Source of the DNA: Pedobacter punctiformis
GTDB taxonomy: Bacteria; Bacteroidota; Bacteroidia; Sphingobacteriales; Sphingobacteriaceae
Direction: 5' to 3'
NCBI RefSeq assembly: GCF_027213715.1
Contig: NZ_JAPWGM010000005.1
Coordinates: 62,001 to 126,000, forward strand
DNA: 64,000 nt
The position numbers and the translations under genes were made by a program. The notes beneath the pieces are model-generated. The model saw only the letters and a program-made list of their open reading frames with translations, did no database searches and was not told the origin of the DNA. The stretch's first letter is position 1. The number at the start of each line of letters is the position of its first letter. Positions 45,931 through 55,175 of the stretch are shown here, piece after piece.

Positions 45931-47811
45931 ATGTCAACAATAGCAATACACGACGATCACAATCACGATCACCACGATCACGGACACCATAAGGAGACTT
46001 TAATTTCAAAGTATATCTTCAGTATGGACCATAAAATGATTGCAAAGCAATTTCTAATAACCGGTATTATTATGGCGGTTATAGCAATGGCTTTATCCAT
46101 TTTATTCCGTATCCAATTGGCTTGGCCAGATAAAAATTTCCCTTTCTTAGAAACATTTTTAGGTAAATGGGCAGAAGGCGGTCGTATCAAACCCGATTTC
46201 TATTTAGCACTGGTCACCATTCACGGTACCATAATGGTTTTCTTTGTACTAACAGCAGGACTGAGCGGTACATTTAGTAACTTATTAATTCCATTGCAAA
46301 TTGGAGCAAGAGATATGGCCTCGCCATTCTTAAATATGCTTTCATACTGGTTCTTCTTTATGGCCTGTGTAATCATGATGTCTTCATTTTTTATCCAAAC
46401 AGGACCCGCATCAGGAGGCTGGACGGTTTATCCGCCACTATCAGCCATTCCTACAGCAATACCAGGTTCTGGTTTAGGTATGACCTTGTGGTTGGTTAGT
46501 ATGGTACTTTTCGTAGCCTCATCATTAATGGGTGGTATTAACTACGTAAGTACAATTTTAAACATGCGTACTAAGGGCATGGACCTTTGGAAAATGCCTC
46601 TAACAATCTGGGCATTCTTCTTAACCGCTATTTTAGGTATCTTATCATTCCCTGTATTAGTTGCAGGTGTAGTATTATTGGTATTTGACCGTAGCTTTGG
46701 AACAAGTTTCTACCTTTCTGATATTGTAATGGGTACAAACATTTTACCTAACGAAGGTGGTTCTCCAATTTTATGGCAACACTTATTCTGGTTCTTAGGT
46801 CACCCTGAGGTATACATTGTAATTATGCCTGCATTGGGTATCTCATCAGAGGTTATCTCGGTAAATGCACGTAAGCCAATTTTCGGTTACCATGCTATGG
46901 TTTACTCACTAATTGGTATTACAGTACTTTCATTCATAGTATGGGGTCACCATATGTTTGTAACCGGTATGAACCCATTATTGGGTGGTGTATTTATGAT
47001 CACTACTTTAATTATTGCGGTGCCATCAGCTGTAAAAACATTTAACTATTTAGCTACATTATGGAGAGGTAATATCCGTTTTACACCGGCAATGTTATTT
47101 GCAATTGGTTTAGTGTCATTCTTTATCTCTGGTGGTTTAACCGGTATCTTCTTAGGTAATGCATCATTAGATATTAACTTACACGATACCTACTTTGTAG
47201 TTGCCCACTTCCACCTGGTAATGGGATCAGCAGCAATTTTTGGTATGCTTGCAGGGGTTTATCACTGGTATCCTAAAATGTTTGGCCGTATGATGAACGC
47301 TAAATTAGGTTACTTACACTTCTGGTTAACTTTTATTGCAGCTTATTTAGTATTCTTCCCATTACACTTTTTAGGTTTAGATGGCGTTCCACGTCGTTAC
47401 TATGCCTTCACAGAGTTCGAATTTATGAAGAAATGGTTAACGGTTAACGTTTTTGTAACCTGGGCTGCTATTTTAGCTGCTTTAGCACAGGTAGCGTTCC
47501 TGTTTAACTTTTTCTACTCAATTTATAAAGGAAAGAAAGCTACTCAAAACCCTTGGGAATCAAATACATTAGAATGGACTGCTCCGGTAGAACATCTTCA
47601 CGGAAACTGGCCAGGAGAAATTCCTACAGTTTACAGATGGCCTTATGATTATAGCAAACCGGGTCATGATGCAGATTTTATTCCTCAAACTGTACCTTTC
47701 TCTCAAACCATGAGCTCTAACTTGCCACATGACTTTGAAGGAAATGAAGAAGCAGAAAAAATACAACAAGATTGGGAATTAGCTAATCCTGTTGCAGAAA
47801 ATAAAGGCTAG
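45931..47811 (+). CDS. coxA: Cytochrome c oxidase subunit I
   Basis: 626 residues. After a His/Asp-rich start (about residues 5-21) there are twelve or more membrane helices. Haem and CuB ligands are visible: IHGTIMVFF near 96, WFLGHPEVYIVIMP near 290 (CuB His and the cross-linked Tyr), WGHHMFVTGM near 337 and VAHFHLVMGS near 424. HPEVY marks an A-type haem-copper oxidase. It reduces O2 to water and pumps protons. A terminator follows, so it closes the actA-coxA transcript. Confidence 0.97.
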   Translation: MSTIAIHDDHNHDHHDHGHHKETLISKYIFSMDHKMIAKQFLITGIIMAVIAMALSILFRIQLAWPDKNFPFLETFLGKWAEGGRIKPDFYLALVTIHGTIMVFFVLTAGLSGTFSNLLIPLQIGARDMASPFLNMLSYWFFFMACVIMMSSFFIQTGPASGGWTVYPPLSAIPTAIPGSGLGMTLWLVSMVLFVASSLMGGINYVSTILNMRTKGMDLWKMPLTIWAFFLTAILGILSFPVLVAGVVLLVFDRSFGTSFYLSDIVMGTNILPNEGGSPILWQHLFWFLGHPEVYIVIMPALGISSEVISVNARKPIFGYHAMVYSLIGITVLSFIVWGHHMFVTGMNPLLGGVFMITTLIIAVPSAVKTFNYLATLWRGNIRFTPAMLFAIGLVSFFISGGLTGIFLGNASLDINLHDTYFVVAHFHLVMGSAAIFGMLAGVYHWYPKMFGRMMNAKLGYLHFWLTFIAAYLVFFPLHFLGLDGVPRRYYAFTEFEFMKKWLTVNVFVTWAAILAALAQVAFLFNFFYSIYKGKKATQNPWESNTLEWTAPVEHLHGNWPGEIPTVYRWPYDYSKPGHDADFIPQTVPFSQTMSSNLPHDFEGNEEAEKIQQDWELANPVAENKG

Positions 47812-47830
47812 TTTAAGCTTTACACAATTT

Positions 47831-47874
47831 AAAGGGGTATCTGATTAAGTTTCTGCTTATCCGGATACCCTTTT
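47831..47874 (+). terminator. Terminator after coxA
   Basis: AAAGGGGTATC (47831-47841) and GGATACCCTTTT (47863-47874) form a stem with one bulged G, followed by a short T-run. Some readthrough into ctaA is plausible, as no promoter box was found before ctaA. Confidence 0.75.
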
Positions 47875-47889
47875 CATCTTAAAAGATAT

Positions 47890-48948
47890 ATGATCAGCAG
47901 ATCAGAACAACGTTTCATCAGAGTTAACTTTATAACCATAATCGTTACTTTATTGGTTATACTGGCTGGCGGTATTGTACGCAGTACCGGCTCTGGAATG
48001 GGGTGCCCGGATTGGCCGAAATGTTTCGACAGATACATTCCACCAACCCATGTATCGCAACTCCCTGCTGATTATAAAGAGAAATATGTTGCCGGCAGAC
48101 TTAAAAAGAATGAAAAGTTTGCTCAATATCTGGAAAGCATGGGTAAAACCGAACTTGCAGATAGCATCAGACATGATAAAAGCATCACGATACCGGAAGA
48201 GTTTAATCCGGCAAAAACCTGGACAGAATATTTAAACAGGCTGGCGGGGGCTTTGGCAGGAATATTTTTATTGTTAACTGCAATTTATTCGTTTGCCTAT
48301 AAAAAAACAGCTAAACGAATTATTGTACTCAGTATTTTAAACATTTTTGTAGTCGGTTACCAGGCTTGGTTAGGTTCAATTGTGGTATCCACAAATCTGG
48401 CACAATGGGTGGTAACGGTACACATGCTTTTGGCACTGGTTATTTTAGCGATATCTATTTATACCTATAACTACGCCAAGCAATTAAATATAGAACCTAC
48501 GGTTATTATGTACCGTATACTGTGGTTAAAAGGTTTTTTATTTTTTACAGTTATTTTAAGCATTGCCCAAATTGTATTGGGTACCGAAGTTAGAGAAGCA
48601 GTAGATGTGATTGCAAAATCACTTTTATATCATAATAATGCTACCTGGGTAGCTAAAGTAGGAAATGTGTTTTCTTACCACAGAGACCTGGCTATTTTAG
48701 TGGTCATCGCAAATGGAGTTGTTTATAAAATGGTTACCGACCGTTTTAGTGGGAAAGCAGCACCTTTGTTAACCGCAAGGTTTATTATAATTACGCTTTT
48801 AATTCAATTATTAAGTGGCTTTGCATTAGCATATATAGCATTTCCACCAGCAGCGCAAGCAGTACACATTTTATTCTCTACGCTGTTATTTAGTTTACAG
48901 TTTTATCTGTATTTGTTGGTTTACCGTACAAGTACCTATAGACAATAA
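47890..48948 (+). CDS. ctaA: Haem A synthase (COX15/CtaA)
   Basis: 352 residues with about eight membrane helices. The N-terminal RSTGSGMGCPDWPKC near 35-49 holds the paired Cys of the periplasmic loop. His ligands for haem appear in TVHMLLALV near 178, YHNNATW near 240, FSYHRDLAIL near 257 and AVHILFSTL near 326. It oxidises the haem O methyl group to formyl, making haem A for the oxidase encoded upstream. It is followed after 12 bp by ctaB, which makes haem O. Confidence 0.95.
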   Translation: MISRSEQRFIRVNFITIIVTLLVILAGGIVRSTGSGMGCPDWPKCFDRYIPPTHVSQLPADYKEKYVAGRLKKNEKFAQYLESMGKTELADSIRHDKSITIPEEFNPAKTWTEYLNRLAGALAGIFLLLTAIYSFAYKKTAKRIIVLSILNIFVVGYQAWLGSIVVSTNLAQWVVTVHMLLALVILAISIYTYNYAKQLNIEPTVIMYRILWLKGFLFFTVILSIAQIVLGTEVREAVDVIAKSLLYHNNATWVAKVGNVFSYHRDLAILVVIANGVVYKMVTDRFSGKAAPLLTARFIIITLLIQLLSGFALAYIAFPPAAQAVHILFSTLLFSLQFYLYLLVYRTSTYRQ

Positions 48949-48960
48949 TATTTAAGGAAA

Positions 48961-49869
48961 TTGAAACAATTTTTTTCAGATTTTTCTAAACTCATAAAAT
49001 TCAGGCTATCCTTTACGGTAGTGTTTTCTGCGTCGATCTCCTTTTTGATTGGTCAGAAAATGCAGATAGGAAGAGGCCATATCCCTTCAATTGATTGGGG
49101 AAACTGGTTAATTTTAATAGCAGGCGGATTTTTGGTAACAGCAGCAGCAAATTGCTTTAATGAGATTATAGAGAAGGATCTTGATAAGCTGATGAGCCGG
49201 ACAAAAGACCGTCCGATGCCTGCAGGTAGAATGACTACAGGACAAGGTTTGATTCTGGGTGTTTTTATGGCATTTTTAGGAACCTGGTTATTGGGTAAGT
49301 TAAATCTTGAAACCGGTTTATTATCAGTATTTTCAATTTTGCTATATGCTTTTGCTTATACTCCATTAAAAAGAAAATCTCCAATTGCAGTTTTTGTAGG
49401 AGCCATTCCGGGTGCATTGCCCCCACTTATTGGATATTTAGCCGCTTTTGGAAGTTTAAAAGCCGAACTGTTTTTAGATATCGATTATAAAATAGCAGTA
49501 GTACTGTTCCTGATTCAGTTTGTTTGGCAATTTCCACATTTCTGGGCCATTGCATGGGTTTTGGATGATGATTATAAAAAAGCAGGTTTTAGATTACTGC
49601 CCACCAAAAAACGGGATAAAGTTTCAGCTTTCATGACCTTTTTAGGTACATTAATTCTGATACCAGTAAGTTTACTGCCAACTTTCTATGGTTTTGGCGG
49701 TTATTATATTGCAGGATTATCTTTAATTGCAGGCATTATTTTTTGCTGGCTTGCCTTTAAACTTTTAATAAACAGAGAACTAGCGGATGCGAAGAAGGTG
49801 ATGTTCTGTTCATTTTTTTATATACCGGCCGTACAGCTGGTATTATTATTTGATTTTATAGCAAAATAA
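48961..49869 (+). CDS. ctaB: Protohaem IX farnesyltransferase (haem O synthase)
   Basis: 302 residues of the UbiA family. The first Asp-rich motif NCFNEIIEKDLDKLMSRTKDRP is near 62-83, and the second is DDDYKKAGFRLLP near 199-211. About nine membrane helices are seen. It attaches a farnesyl group to haem B. Translation must begin at TTG 48961: the frame is closed by a TAA at 48946, the next Met is residue 34, and AGGAAA lies directly before the TTG. Confidence 0.95.
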   Translation: MKQFFSDFSKLIKFRLSFTVVFSASISFLIGQKMQIGRGHIPSIDWGNWLILIAGGFLVTAAANCFNEIIEKDLDKLMSRTKDRPMPAGRMTTGQGLILGVFMAFLGTWLLGKLNLETGLLSVFSILLYAFAYTPLKRKSPIAVFVGAIPGALPPLIGYLAAFGSLKAELFLDIDYKIAVVLFLIQFVWQFPHFWAIAWVLDDDYKKAGFRLLPTKKRDKVSAFMTFLGTLILIPVSLLPTFYGFGGYYIAGLSLIAGIIFCWLAFKLLINRELADAKKVMFCSFFYIPAVQLVLLFDFIAK

Positions 49870-49874
49870 TTTTT

Positions 49875-50453
49875 ATGGTTATCACAATGGAAAATACCCA
49901 GGATACATTTGACCCAAAACCCAGAAAGTTTATCGTCTGGCTTTTTGTCGTATCATCTACAATTATGTTTGGCGGCTTTACCAGCTACTATCTGGTATTC
50001 GCAGCATCAAAAGGTAAAGGGCATGGTTTAGTTCTTCCTGACGCCTTTATTTATAGCAGCTTGGTTATTATAGCCAGCAGTATAACGTTAATGTTAGCTT
50101 CAAGAGCTTTAAGAAACCTTAACTTTAGTTTACAGCGGTCTATGCTATGGATAACGGTAATTTTAGCGGTTATTTTTGGTGTAATGCAGTTTAATGCATG
50201 GGGCAGCATGGTAAGAAGTGGTGCAACAATGGTTGGTAATAACGCTGCAATTTCATTTATCTATGTAGTTTCTGGAATGCACTTAGTTCACATTATTGCA
50301 GGTGTAGGGCTTATTATCAGTGCTTTACTAGGCAGTTATAAAAATATTACGCCAGCCAAAGGCAAGTACAGAATGGAAATTGCTTCTATTTTTTGGCATT
50401 TTATAGATATATTATGGATATATCTGTATGTTTTTTTACTTTTGAACCGTTAA
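49875..50453 (+). CDS. Cytochrome c oxidase subunit III-like protein, short form
   Basis: 192 residues (ATG at 49875; an ATG at 49887 is equally possible). It has five membrane helices of the CoxC fold, with VVSGMHLVHIIAGVGLIISALL near 136-157 and IFWHFIDILWIYLYVFLLLNR at the end, both subunit III signatures. The next gene encodes a second, longer copy. Paired subunit III genes are usual in Bacteroidota oxidase clusters, and the split of roles is not clear. It starts 5 bp after ctaB. Confidence 0.92.
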   Translation: MVITMENTQDTFDPKPRKFIVWLFVVSSTIMFGGFTSYYLVFAASKGKGHGLVLPDAFIYSSLVIIASSITLMLASRALRNLNFSLQRSMLWITVILAVIFGVMQFNAWGSMVRSGATMVGNNAAISFIYVVSGMHLVHIIAGVGLIISALLGSYKNITPAKGKYRMEIASIFWHFIDILWIYLYVFLLLNR

Positions 50454-50484
50454 ATTTGTTAACAAACTATTATACTATTTCCAA

Positions 50485-51192
50485 ATGAATTCAGTATCAC
50501 AATTAGATCAAGTTAAAACCGGACCATGGAATGGTGGTCGTTCTCCGTGGTCGGTAGAATATGGTAAAATCATGATGTGGTTTTTCCTTTTGTCAGATGC
50601 TTTTACCTTTTCATCTCTATTGATCTATTACGGCGCTCAGCGTTTTTCTAAATTAACATGGCCAGATCCGGATTTGGTTTTCCAATCAATCCCTGGAATA
50701 AAAGAAAGTGGTGCACCCCTGGTTTTTGTGGGTATCATGACTTTTATATTAATTCTTAGTTCGGTAACAATGGTTATGGCTGTTGAAGCCGGCCACCGTC
50801 GTTCTAAGAAAGAAGTAATCTGGTGGATGGTTGCTACAATCATTGGAGGTTTTATGTTCTTAGGCTGTCAGGCATTAGAATGGACTCACTTGTTCCATGA
50901 AGGTTTTGGATGGGGTAAAATTCCACCAATGGAAACATTAAAACATTTATTTACTGGTGATGTATCTTTAGTAGCTGCACAACAGTTCTCAAACTTATTC
51001 TTCACCATTACAGGTTTCCACGGTTTCCACGTATTTACAGGTGTTTTAATTAATATTATCCTGTTAGTGATGACAATTAATGGAACTTTCGAAAGAAGAG
51101 GTCATTATTTAATGGTAGAAAAAGTTGGTTTATACTGGCACTTTGTAGATTTAGTATGGGTGTTTGTATTTACATTCTTCTATTTGGTTTAA
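50485..51192 (+). CDS. Cytochrome c oxidase subunit III
   Basis: 235 residues with five or more membrane helices. Signature parts are EYGKIMMWFFLLSDAFTFSS near 26-45, QALEWTHLFHEGF near 132, FTITGFHGFHVFTGVLINII near 173-192 and GLYWHFVDLVWVFVFTFFYLV at the end. Subunit III stabilises subunit I and supports proton uptake. It is the longer of two adjacent paralogues. Confidence 0.94.
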   Translation: MNSVSQLDQVKTGPWNGGRSPWSVEYGKIMMWFFLLSDAFTFSSLLIYYGAQRFSKLTWPDPDLVFQSIPGIKESGAPLVFVGIMTFILILSSVTMVMAVEAGHRRSKKEVIWWMVATIIGGFMFLGCQALEWTHLFHEGFGWGKIPPMETLKHLFTGDVSLVAAQQFSNLFFTITGFHGFHVFTGVLINIILLVMTINGTFERRGHYLMVEKVGLYWHFVDLVWVFVFTFFYLV

Positions 51193-51217
51193 TTTATCAT
51201 ATTATAAAAATATTTTT

Positions 51218-51571
51218 ATGTCAGAACACTCACATACAACAGAAGGTCACGAACATGGTGAACATGCAGGAATGAATAAAGCCAAAATCTGGAAAGTAGC
51301 AGGTATATTATCTCTAATTACAGGTATTGAATTTATCATAGCCCTTTGGGCCATCCCTGGAGGACATATTCCTCAGCATGTTGGTAACTACATTTATATT
51401 GCTTTAACGTTGGTAAAAGCATTTTATATCGTAGCTTATTTTATGCACTTAAAATTTGAGAAATTAGGTTTACAACTTGCATTAACGGTTTCATTTATTT
51501 TCATTATTTACTTTATTGTTTTAATGTTAATAGAAGGTGGGTTTTTAAACCTGCACATGATGAATCATTAA
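51218..51571 (+). CDS. Cytochrome c oxidase subunit IV-type small membrane protein
   Basis: 117 residues from the ATG at 51218; an in-frame ATG at 51164 would lie inside subunit III. A His-rich start (SEHSHTTEGHEHGEHAG) precedes three membrane helices (IWKVAGILSLITGIEFIIAL; NYIYIALTLVKAFYIVAYFM; LALTVSFIFIIYFIVLML). This is the pattern of prokaryotic subunit IV (COX4_pro). The stop overlaps the SCO-like start by one base (TAATG). Confidence 0.92.
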   Translation: MSEHSHTTEGHEHGEHAGMNKAKIWKVAGILSLITGIEFIIALWAIPGGHIPQHVGNYIYIALTLVKAFYIVAYFMHLKFEKLGLQLALTVSFIFIIYFIVLMLIEGGFLNLHMMNH

Positions 51572-52269
51572 TGAAAAGAAGCCCTATAAAAAAAACATTA
51601 ATCCTGGTAAGCATATTAGCTATACCGGGATTTTTGTTTTTTTACTTATTACCCCATTTTGCAAAAAACCGTTATAAAAGCTTACCAATTTATGGCGACA
51701 AGATTGTAGCCTCAACTTTTCATACCGTAAAAGGCAAAAAAATCCCGGATACCATTTACCATGTTGTTCCTGATTTTAAATTGGTAAATCAAAATAATGA
51801 TTCCATCAGCTGGAAATCTTTGAATCAAAAAATTGTGGTACTAAATTTATTTTATACCACAACAACTGTTAAAGAAGTTAGCGATAACATAAAGAAAACT
51901 GTGGAGAATTACGAAAGGAACCCTTTAATTCGTTTTGTAAGCATTTCAGTTGATCCGGGCGATGATGTAGCTAAACTTAAATCTTACGCAGCCTCCTTAA
52001 AAGCTAGACATGGGAAATGGGATTTGCTAAAAGGCGATACCACTGAATTATACCCATTAATCAGAAAAGGATTACGTTTGGATGTAATTGCGCATCAGGA
52101 AGCCGGAGCAAATAAATTTATTTATGGCAATCAAATTTTACTGCTGGATAATCAACACCGAATACGAGGATATTACGAAGCTACAAACCCTGATGCCCTG
52201 GCCAAACTGGATGATGAAATAAAAGTTCTTGTTGCCGAAGACCTTCGAAATATAAAAGACGGCAGATAA
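51571..52269 (+). CDS. SCO1/SenC family protein without copper ligands
   Basis: 232 residues with an N-terminal membrane anchor (TLILVSILAIPGFLFFYLLPHF). The thioredoxin-like SCO fold can be followed: VVPDFKLVNQNNDSISWKSL near 67, IVVLNLFY near 89, and IRFVSISVDPGDDVAKLKSY near 123. Where SCO proteins have CPxxC after the first strand, this one reads YTTTTVKEVS. The later His region reads FIYGNQILLLD instead of the usual H. Copper delivery through those residues is therefore not possible; it may have another assembly role. Confidence 0.88.
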   Translation: MKRSPIKKTLILVSILAIPGFLFFYLLPHFAKNRYKSLPIYGDKIVASTFHTVKGKKIPDTIYHVVPDFKLVNQNNDSISWKSLNQKIVVLNLFYTTTTVKEVSDNIKKTVENYERNPLIRFVSISVDPGDDVAKLKSYAASLKARHGKWDLLKGDTTELYPLIRKGLRLDVIAHQEAGANKFIYGNQILLLDNQHRIRGYYEATNPDALAKLDDEIKVLVAEDLRNIKDGR

Positions 52270-52286
52270 TATTAAAAATATCCCAA

Positions 52287-52817
52287 ATGAATAATAGTCC
52301 TCTTGAAAAACAATACAGCAAATGGATCATCTTACTTTCCATTGTAATACCTGTTGCCGTAGCTGTCTTATTTTTTGTGAAAATACCCAATGCAAAACCT
52401 TTGCCGTTTTTACCGCCAATTTATGCAACCATTAATGGCATCACTGCTGTGTTGTTAGTCATTGCAGTATGGGCCATTAAAAACGGAAAAGTCACCTTAC
52501 ACCAAAATTTAATGAAAACAGCTATTGGATGTTCATTATTGTTTTTGGTAATGTACATTGCTTATCACATGACCACCCCTTCGACAAAATTTGGTGGAGA
52601 GGGTGCTGTTAAATATGTGTACTTCTTTATCTTGTTAACCCACATTTTATTGTCAATTGCCATTATCCCATTGGTATTAATTACCTATGTAAGAGCACTG
52701 GCAGAGCGCTTTGACAGACACCGCAAAATTGCTAAAATTACTTTTCCGCTTTGGTTATACGTAGCCATTACGGGGGTAGTGGTATACCTGATGATTGCTC
52801 CATATTATATTTACTAG
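52287..52817 (+). CDS. DUF420 membrane protein
   Basis: 176 residues with four to five membrane helices (WIILLSIVIPVAVAVLFFV; ATINGITAVLLVIAVWAI; YVYFFILLTHILLSIAIIPL). Conserved His residues occur in HQNLMKTAIG, YIAYHMT and LLTHILLS, as in DUF420 proteins linked to haem-copper oxidases (CtaM-like in Bacillus, needed for maturation). It is the last gene of the respiratory block, 17 bp after the SCO-like gene. Confidence 0.9.
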   Translation: MNNSPLEKQYSKWIILLSIVIPVAVAVLFFVKIPNAKPLPFLPPIYATINGITAVLLVIAVWAIKNGKVTLHQNLMKTAIGCSLLFLVMYIAYHMTTPSTKFGGEGAVKYVYFFILLTHILLSIAIIPLVLITYVRALAERFDRHRKIAKITFPLWLYVAITGVVVYLMIAPYYIY

Positions 52818-52962
52818 AATTTATTGATAAAACATTTGTCAATAGCATTTTCGAATATATTTAGTTAATTTTTAGCTCGAGAATCAAAATAATTATCTAT
52901 TATTGATATACCGTCCCGGTTATAGAAATAGAAAATAAAATGAGGATTTAAAAGGGCTTGCT

Positions 52963-53568
52963 TTGAGTAATAAAAATGAAAATGGTCAGGAATTGTTAAA
53001 AAAAATTGCAGAAGGTGATGAAAAAGCTTTCGGCATTTTATTTTATCAGTACCTCCCGGTTTTACAATCATTTGCTTTAAAGTTTACAAAGTCAGAACAC
53101 GGAACAGAAGAAATTATTCAGGATAGTTTTTTAAAAATTTGGCTTAACCGGGATAAACTGGAAGAAGTGGAAAATGTAAAAGCCTATTTATACAAATACG
53201 TTTCTAACGAATGTTTAAACTATCTTAGAAAAACACTCCGGCAAACCAAAACAATAGATACTTTTAAAACCCGGCATTCTGATCACAATAACGATACGGT
53301 AGATACCATTCACCTTAATGAGATCAATAAAATAATTAATGCTGCAATTGCCAACCTTCCTGCACAAAGAAAAAAAATCTATGAATTGAGCAGGTTGGAA
53401 TCTAAAACCATTCCGGAAATAGCCGAAATACTTAATCTATCTCCAAGTACAGTTAAAAATGCGCTGGTTATTGCCTTAAAAAGTATAAGAGCACATTTAA
53501 GTCAACATGGAATTACTTTCAGTATTTTAATGGGCTTTGGATTTTTGGATAAAATCTTTTTCAGATAG
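52963..53568 (+). CDS. ECF RNA polymerase sigma factor, FecI-like
   Basis: 201 residues. The region 2 pattern is GDEKAFGILFYQYLPVLQSFALKFTKSEHGTEEIIQDSFLKIW near 18-60. Region 4 with its helix-turn-helix is RKKIYELSRLESKTIPEIAEILNLSPSTVKNAL near 141-174. It belongs to the Bacteroidota group paired with FecR anti-sigma factors and SusC receptors. The frame starts at TTG 52963; the nearby ATG at 52940 is out of frame and stops after three codons. It should direct transcription of the SusC/SusD genes downstream after a signal through FecR. Confidence 0.9.
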   Translation: MSNKNENGQELLKKIAEGDEKAFGILFYQYLPVLQSFALKFTKSEHGTEEIIQDSFLKIWLNRDKLEEVENVKAYLYKYVSNECLNYLRKTLRQTKTIDTFKTRHSDHNNDTVDTIHLNEINKIINAAIANLPAQRKKIYELSRLESKTIPEIAEILNLSPSTVKNALVIALKSIRAHLSQHGITFSILMGFGFLDKIFFR

Positions 53569-53698
53569 GCATCATTTAAAATTGAATGAATGTATGCGTG
53601 GAAAACCTTGCGTTTTAGCCAAATAAATTATTTACCAATTATTTTTAAAATTCCGATAGTCCTAAATTTACTATGCGGCTTCTTAGTCTAAGAATCAT

Positions 53699-54883
53699 AT
53701 GGAAAAAAGAATTAACCATTTATTAAATCAATTTCAGGCCGATACGCTTAATAATGCTGAAAAACAAGAACTTTTAGAACTTGCTGATGCTGAAAATGAG
53801 CTTGTTAGCAAAGAGATTATTCCAATGATTATGCAGGAGGAGCAATCTGCAAAGCAAACAAGGGTTGAGGGTAATTGGGAAAATGTACTTCAAAATGTTT
53901 TGGCTACGGATAAACCACAAAAGTTAAAAAGAAGAACATTAATACCAATTTTACGATGGGCCGCCGCAATTATTGTATTAATTGCAGTATCCATTACAGT
54001 ATATATCAAATCATATAATCCAACTCAAAAGGTTCATGTTTTTGTACAGGATGTTTTGCCTGGAGGAAATAAAGCTATTTTAACGCTTGCGGATGGTAAA
54101 AAAATATCATTAACCGATGCGGTGACAGGAGATATTGCAAAGCAATCAGGTTTATCAATCACTAAAGCGGCAGATGGTCAGCTGATTTATAAAGTGTCAG
54201 AGGTTGTTCGTGATGCCGATGATTCAAAAGTCAACACGATTTCTACACCAAGAGGTGGACAGTGGCAGGTGAGATTGCCTGATGGATCTGTTGTGTGGCT
54301 AAATGCTGAGTCATCCTTAACTTATCCATTAAGTTTTGCTTCTGCTAAACAACGTATTGTACAATTAACCGGAGAAGCTTATTTTGAAGTTACCAAAGAT
54401 AAATTACACCCATTTATTGTACGGACTGCTAAACAGGAAGTAGAAGTATTAGGGACTCATTTTAACATCAACTGTTATGCTGATGAGGATGTTACCAAAA
54501 CAACTTTACTGGAAGGAAGCGTACGAGTATTTCATAATAATACGCATGATACAGAGGTTTTAAAACCAGGAGAGCAATCGGTTTTATCAAATAATGGGAT
54601 TAACGTAAGGAATACTGATGTTGAAGAATCAATAGCCTGGAAAAATGGCTATTTCATGTTCGATAATGAGAAGCAAGAAAGCATTATGCGTAAACTTTCC
54701 AGATGGTATAATGTGGATGTGAAATATGCTGATGCTTCAGCAAAAGAAGTTATGTACTACGGAACAGTAAGCCGTTTTGGAAAAGTATCTCAGGTATTAA
54801 GAAAACTTGAGCAAACCGGAGAAGTTCGGTTTGACATTAAAGACAATAAGATTATAGTTTATAAAGAAGATAAAAAAAAATAA
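53699..54883 (+). CDS. FecR family anti-sigma factor
   Basis: 394 residues. The N-terminal cytoplasmic part (about 1-80) binds the sigma factor. One membrane helix lies at about 83-103 (ILRWAAAIIVLIAVSITVYI). The periplasmic FecR domain is at about 180-285 (TPRGGQWQVRLPDGSVVWLN, then FEVTKDKLHPFIVRTAKQEVEVLGTHFNI). A DUF4974-like STN-type domain follows at about 320-390 (MFDNEKQESIMRKLSRWYNVDV). It contacts the N-terminal domain of the outer-membrane receptor and releases the sigma factor on substrate binding. Confidence 0.93.
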   Translation: MEKRINHLLNQFQADTLNNAEKQELLELADAENELVSKEIIPMIMQEEQSAKQTRVEGNWENVLQNVLATDKPQKLKRRTLIPILRWAAAIIVLIAVSITVYIKSYNPTQKVHVFVQDVLPGGNKAILTLADGKKISLTDAVTGDIAKQSGLSITKAADGQLIYKVSEVVRDADDSKVNTISTPRGGQWQVRLPDGSVVWLNAESSLTYPLSFASAKQRIVQLTGEAYFEVTKDKLHPFIVRTAKQEVEVLGTHFNINCYADEDVTKTTLLEGSVRVFHNNTHDTEVLKPGEQSVLSNNGINVRNTDVEESIAWKNGYFMFDNEKQESIMRKLSRWYNVDVKYADASAKEVMYYGTVSRFGKVSQVLRKLEQTGEVRFDIKDNKIIVYKEDKKK

Positions 54884-55018
54884 TGTTTAAGGACTAACCA
54901 GCCTTTATTTTAACATTTAATTATACCGTAACTAATATAAATCAACAAACAATAACCTAACTAACATGAAGAAAACTACACTAAAAACTTAGATTACAGG
55001 TTATATAGAAACAAAAAA

Positions 55019-55042
55019 GGAGTGTTATTCTAGTAACACCCC
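55019..55042 (+). terminator. Hairpin in the fecR-susC spacer
   Basis: GTGTTA (55022-55027) and TAACAC (55034-55039) with GG/CC flanks form a stem with one mismatch, then TATTTC. The 292-bp spacer otherwise holds only an 8-codon reading frame (54966) and short palindromes such as CCGGTAAAACCGG. Confidence 0.4.
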
Positions 55043-55175
55043 TATTTCTGTGTATCTGTTTAACCAACCGGTAAAACCGGAAATCGATCAAAAAATCAAT
55101 TATTTCTTGGATTAACCGCGGAACGCTTTTTAGCGCTTAAACAAATCAGTGTTTCGCACAAAAACAGACTATCAA

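Noticed and set aside
54966..54992. Tiny reading frame MKKTTLKT in the fecR-susC spacer
   Set aside because: Eight codons with no conservation evidence; it could be a leader peptide but cannot be supported.
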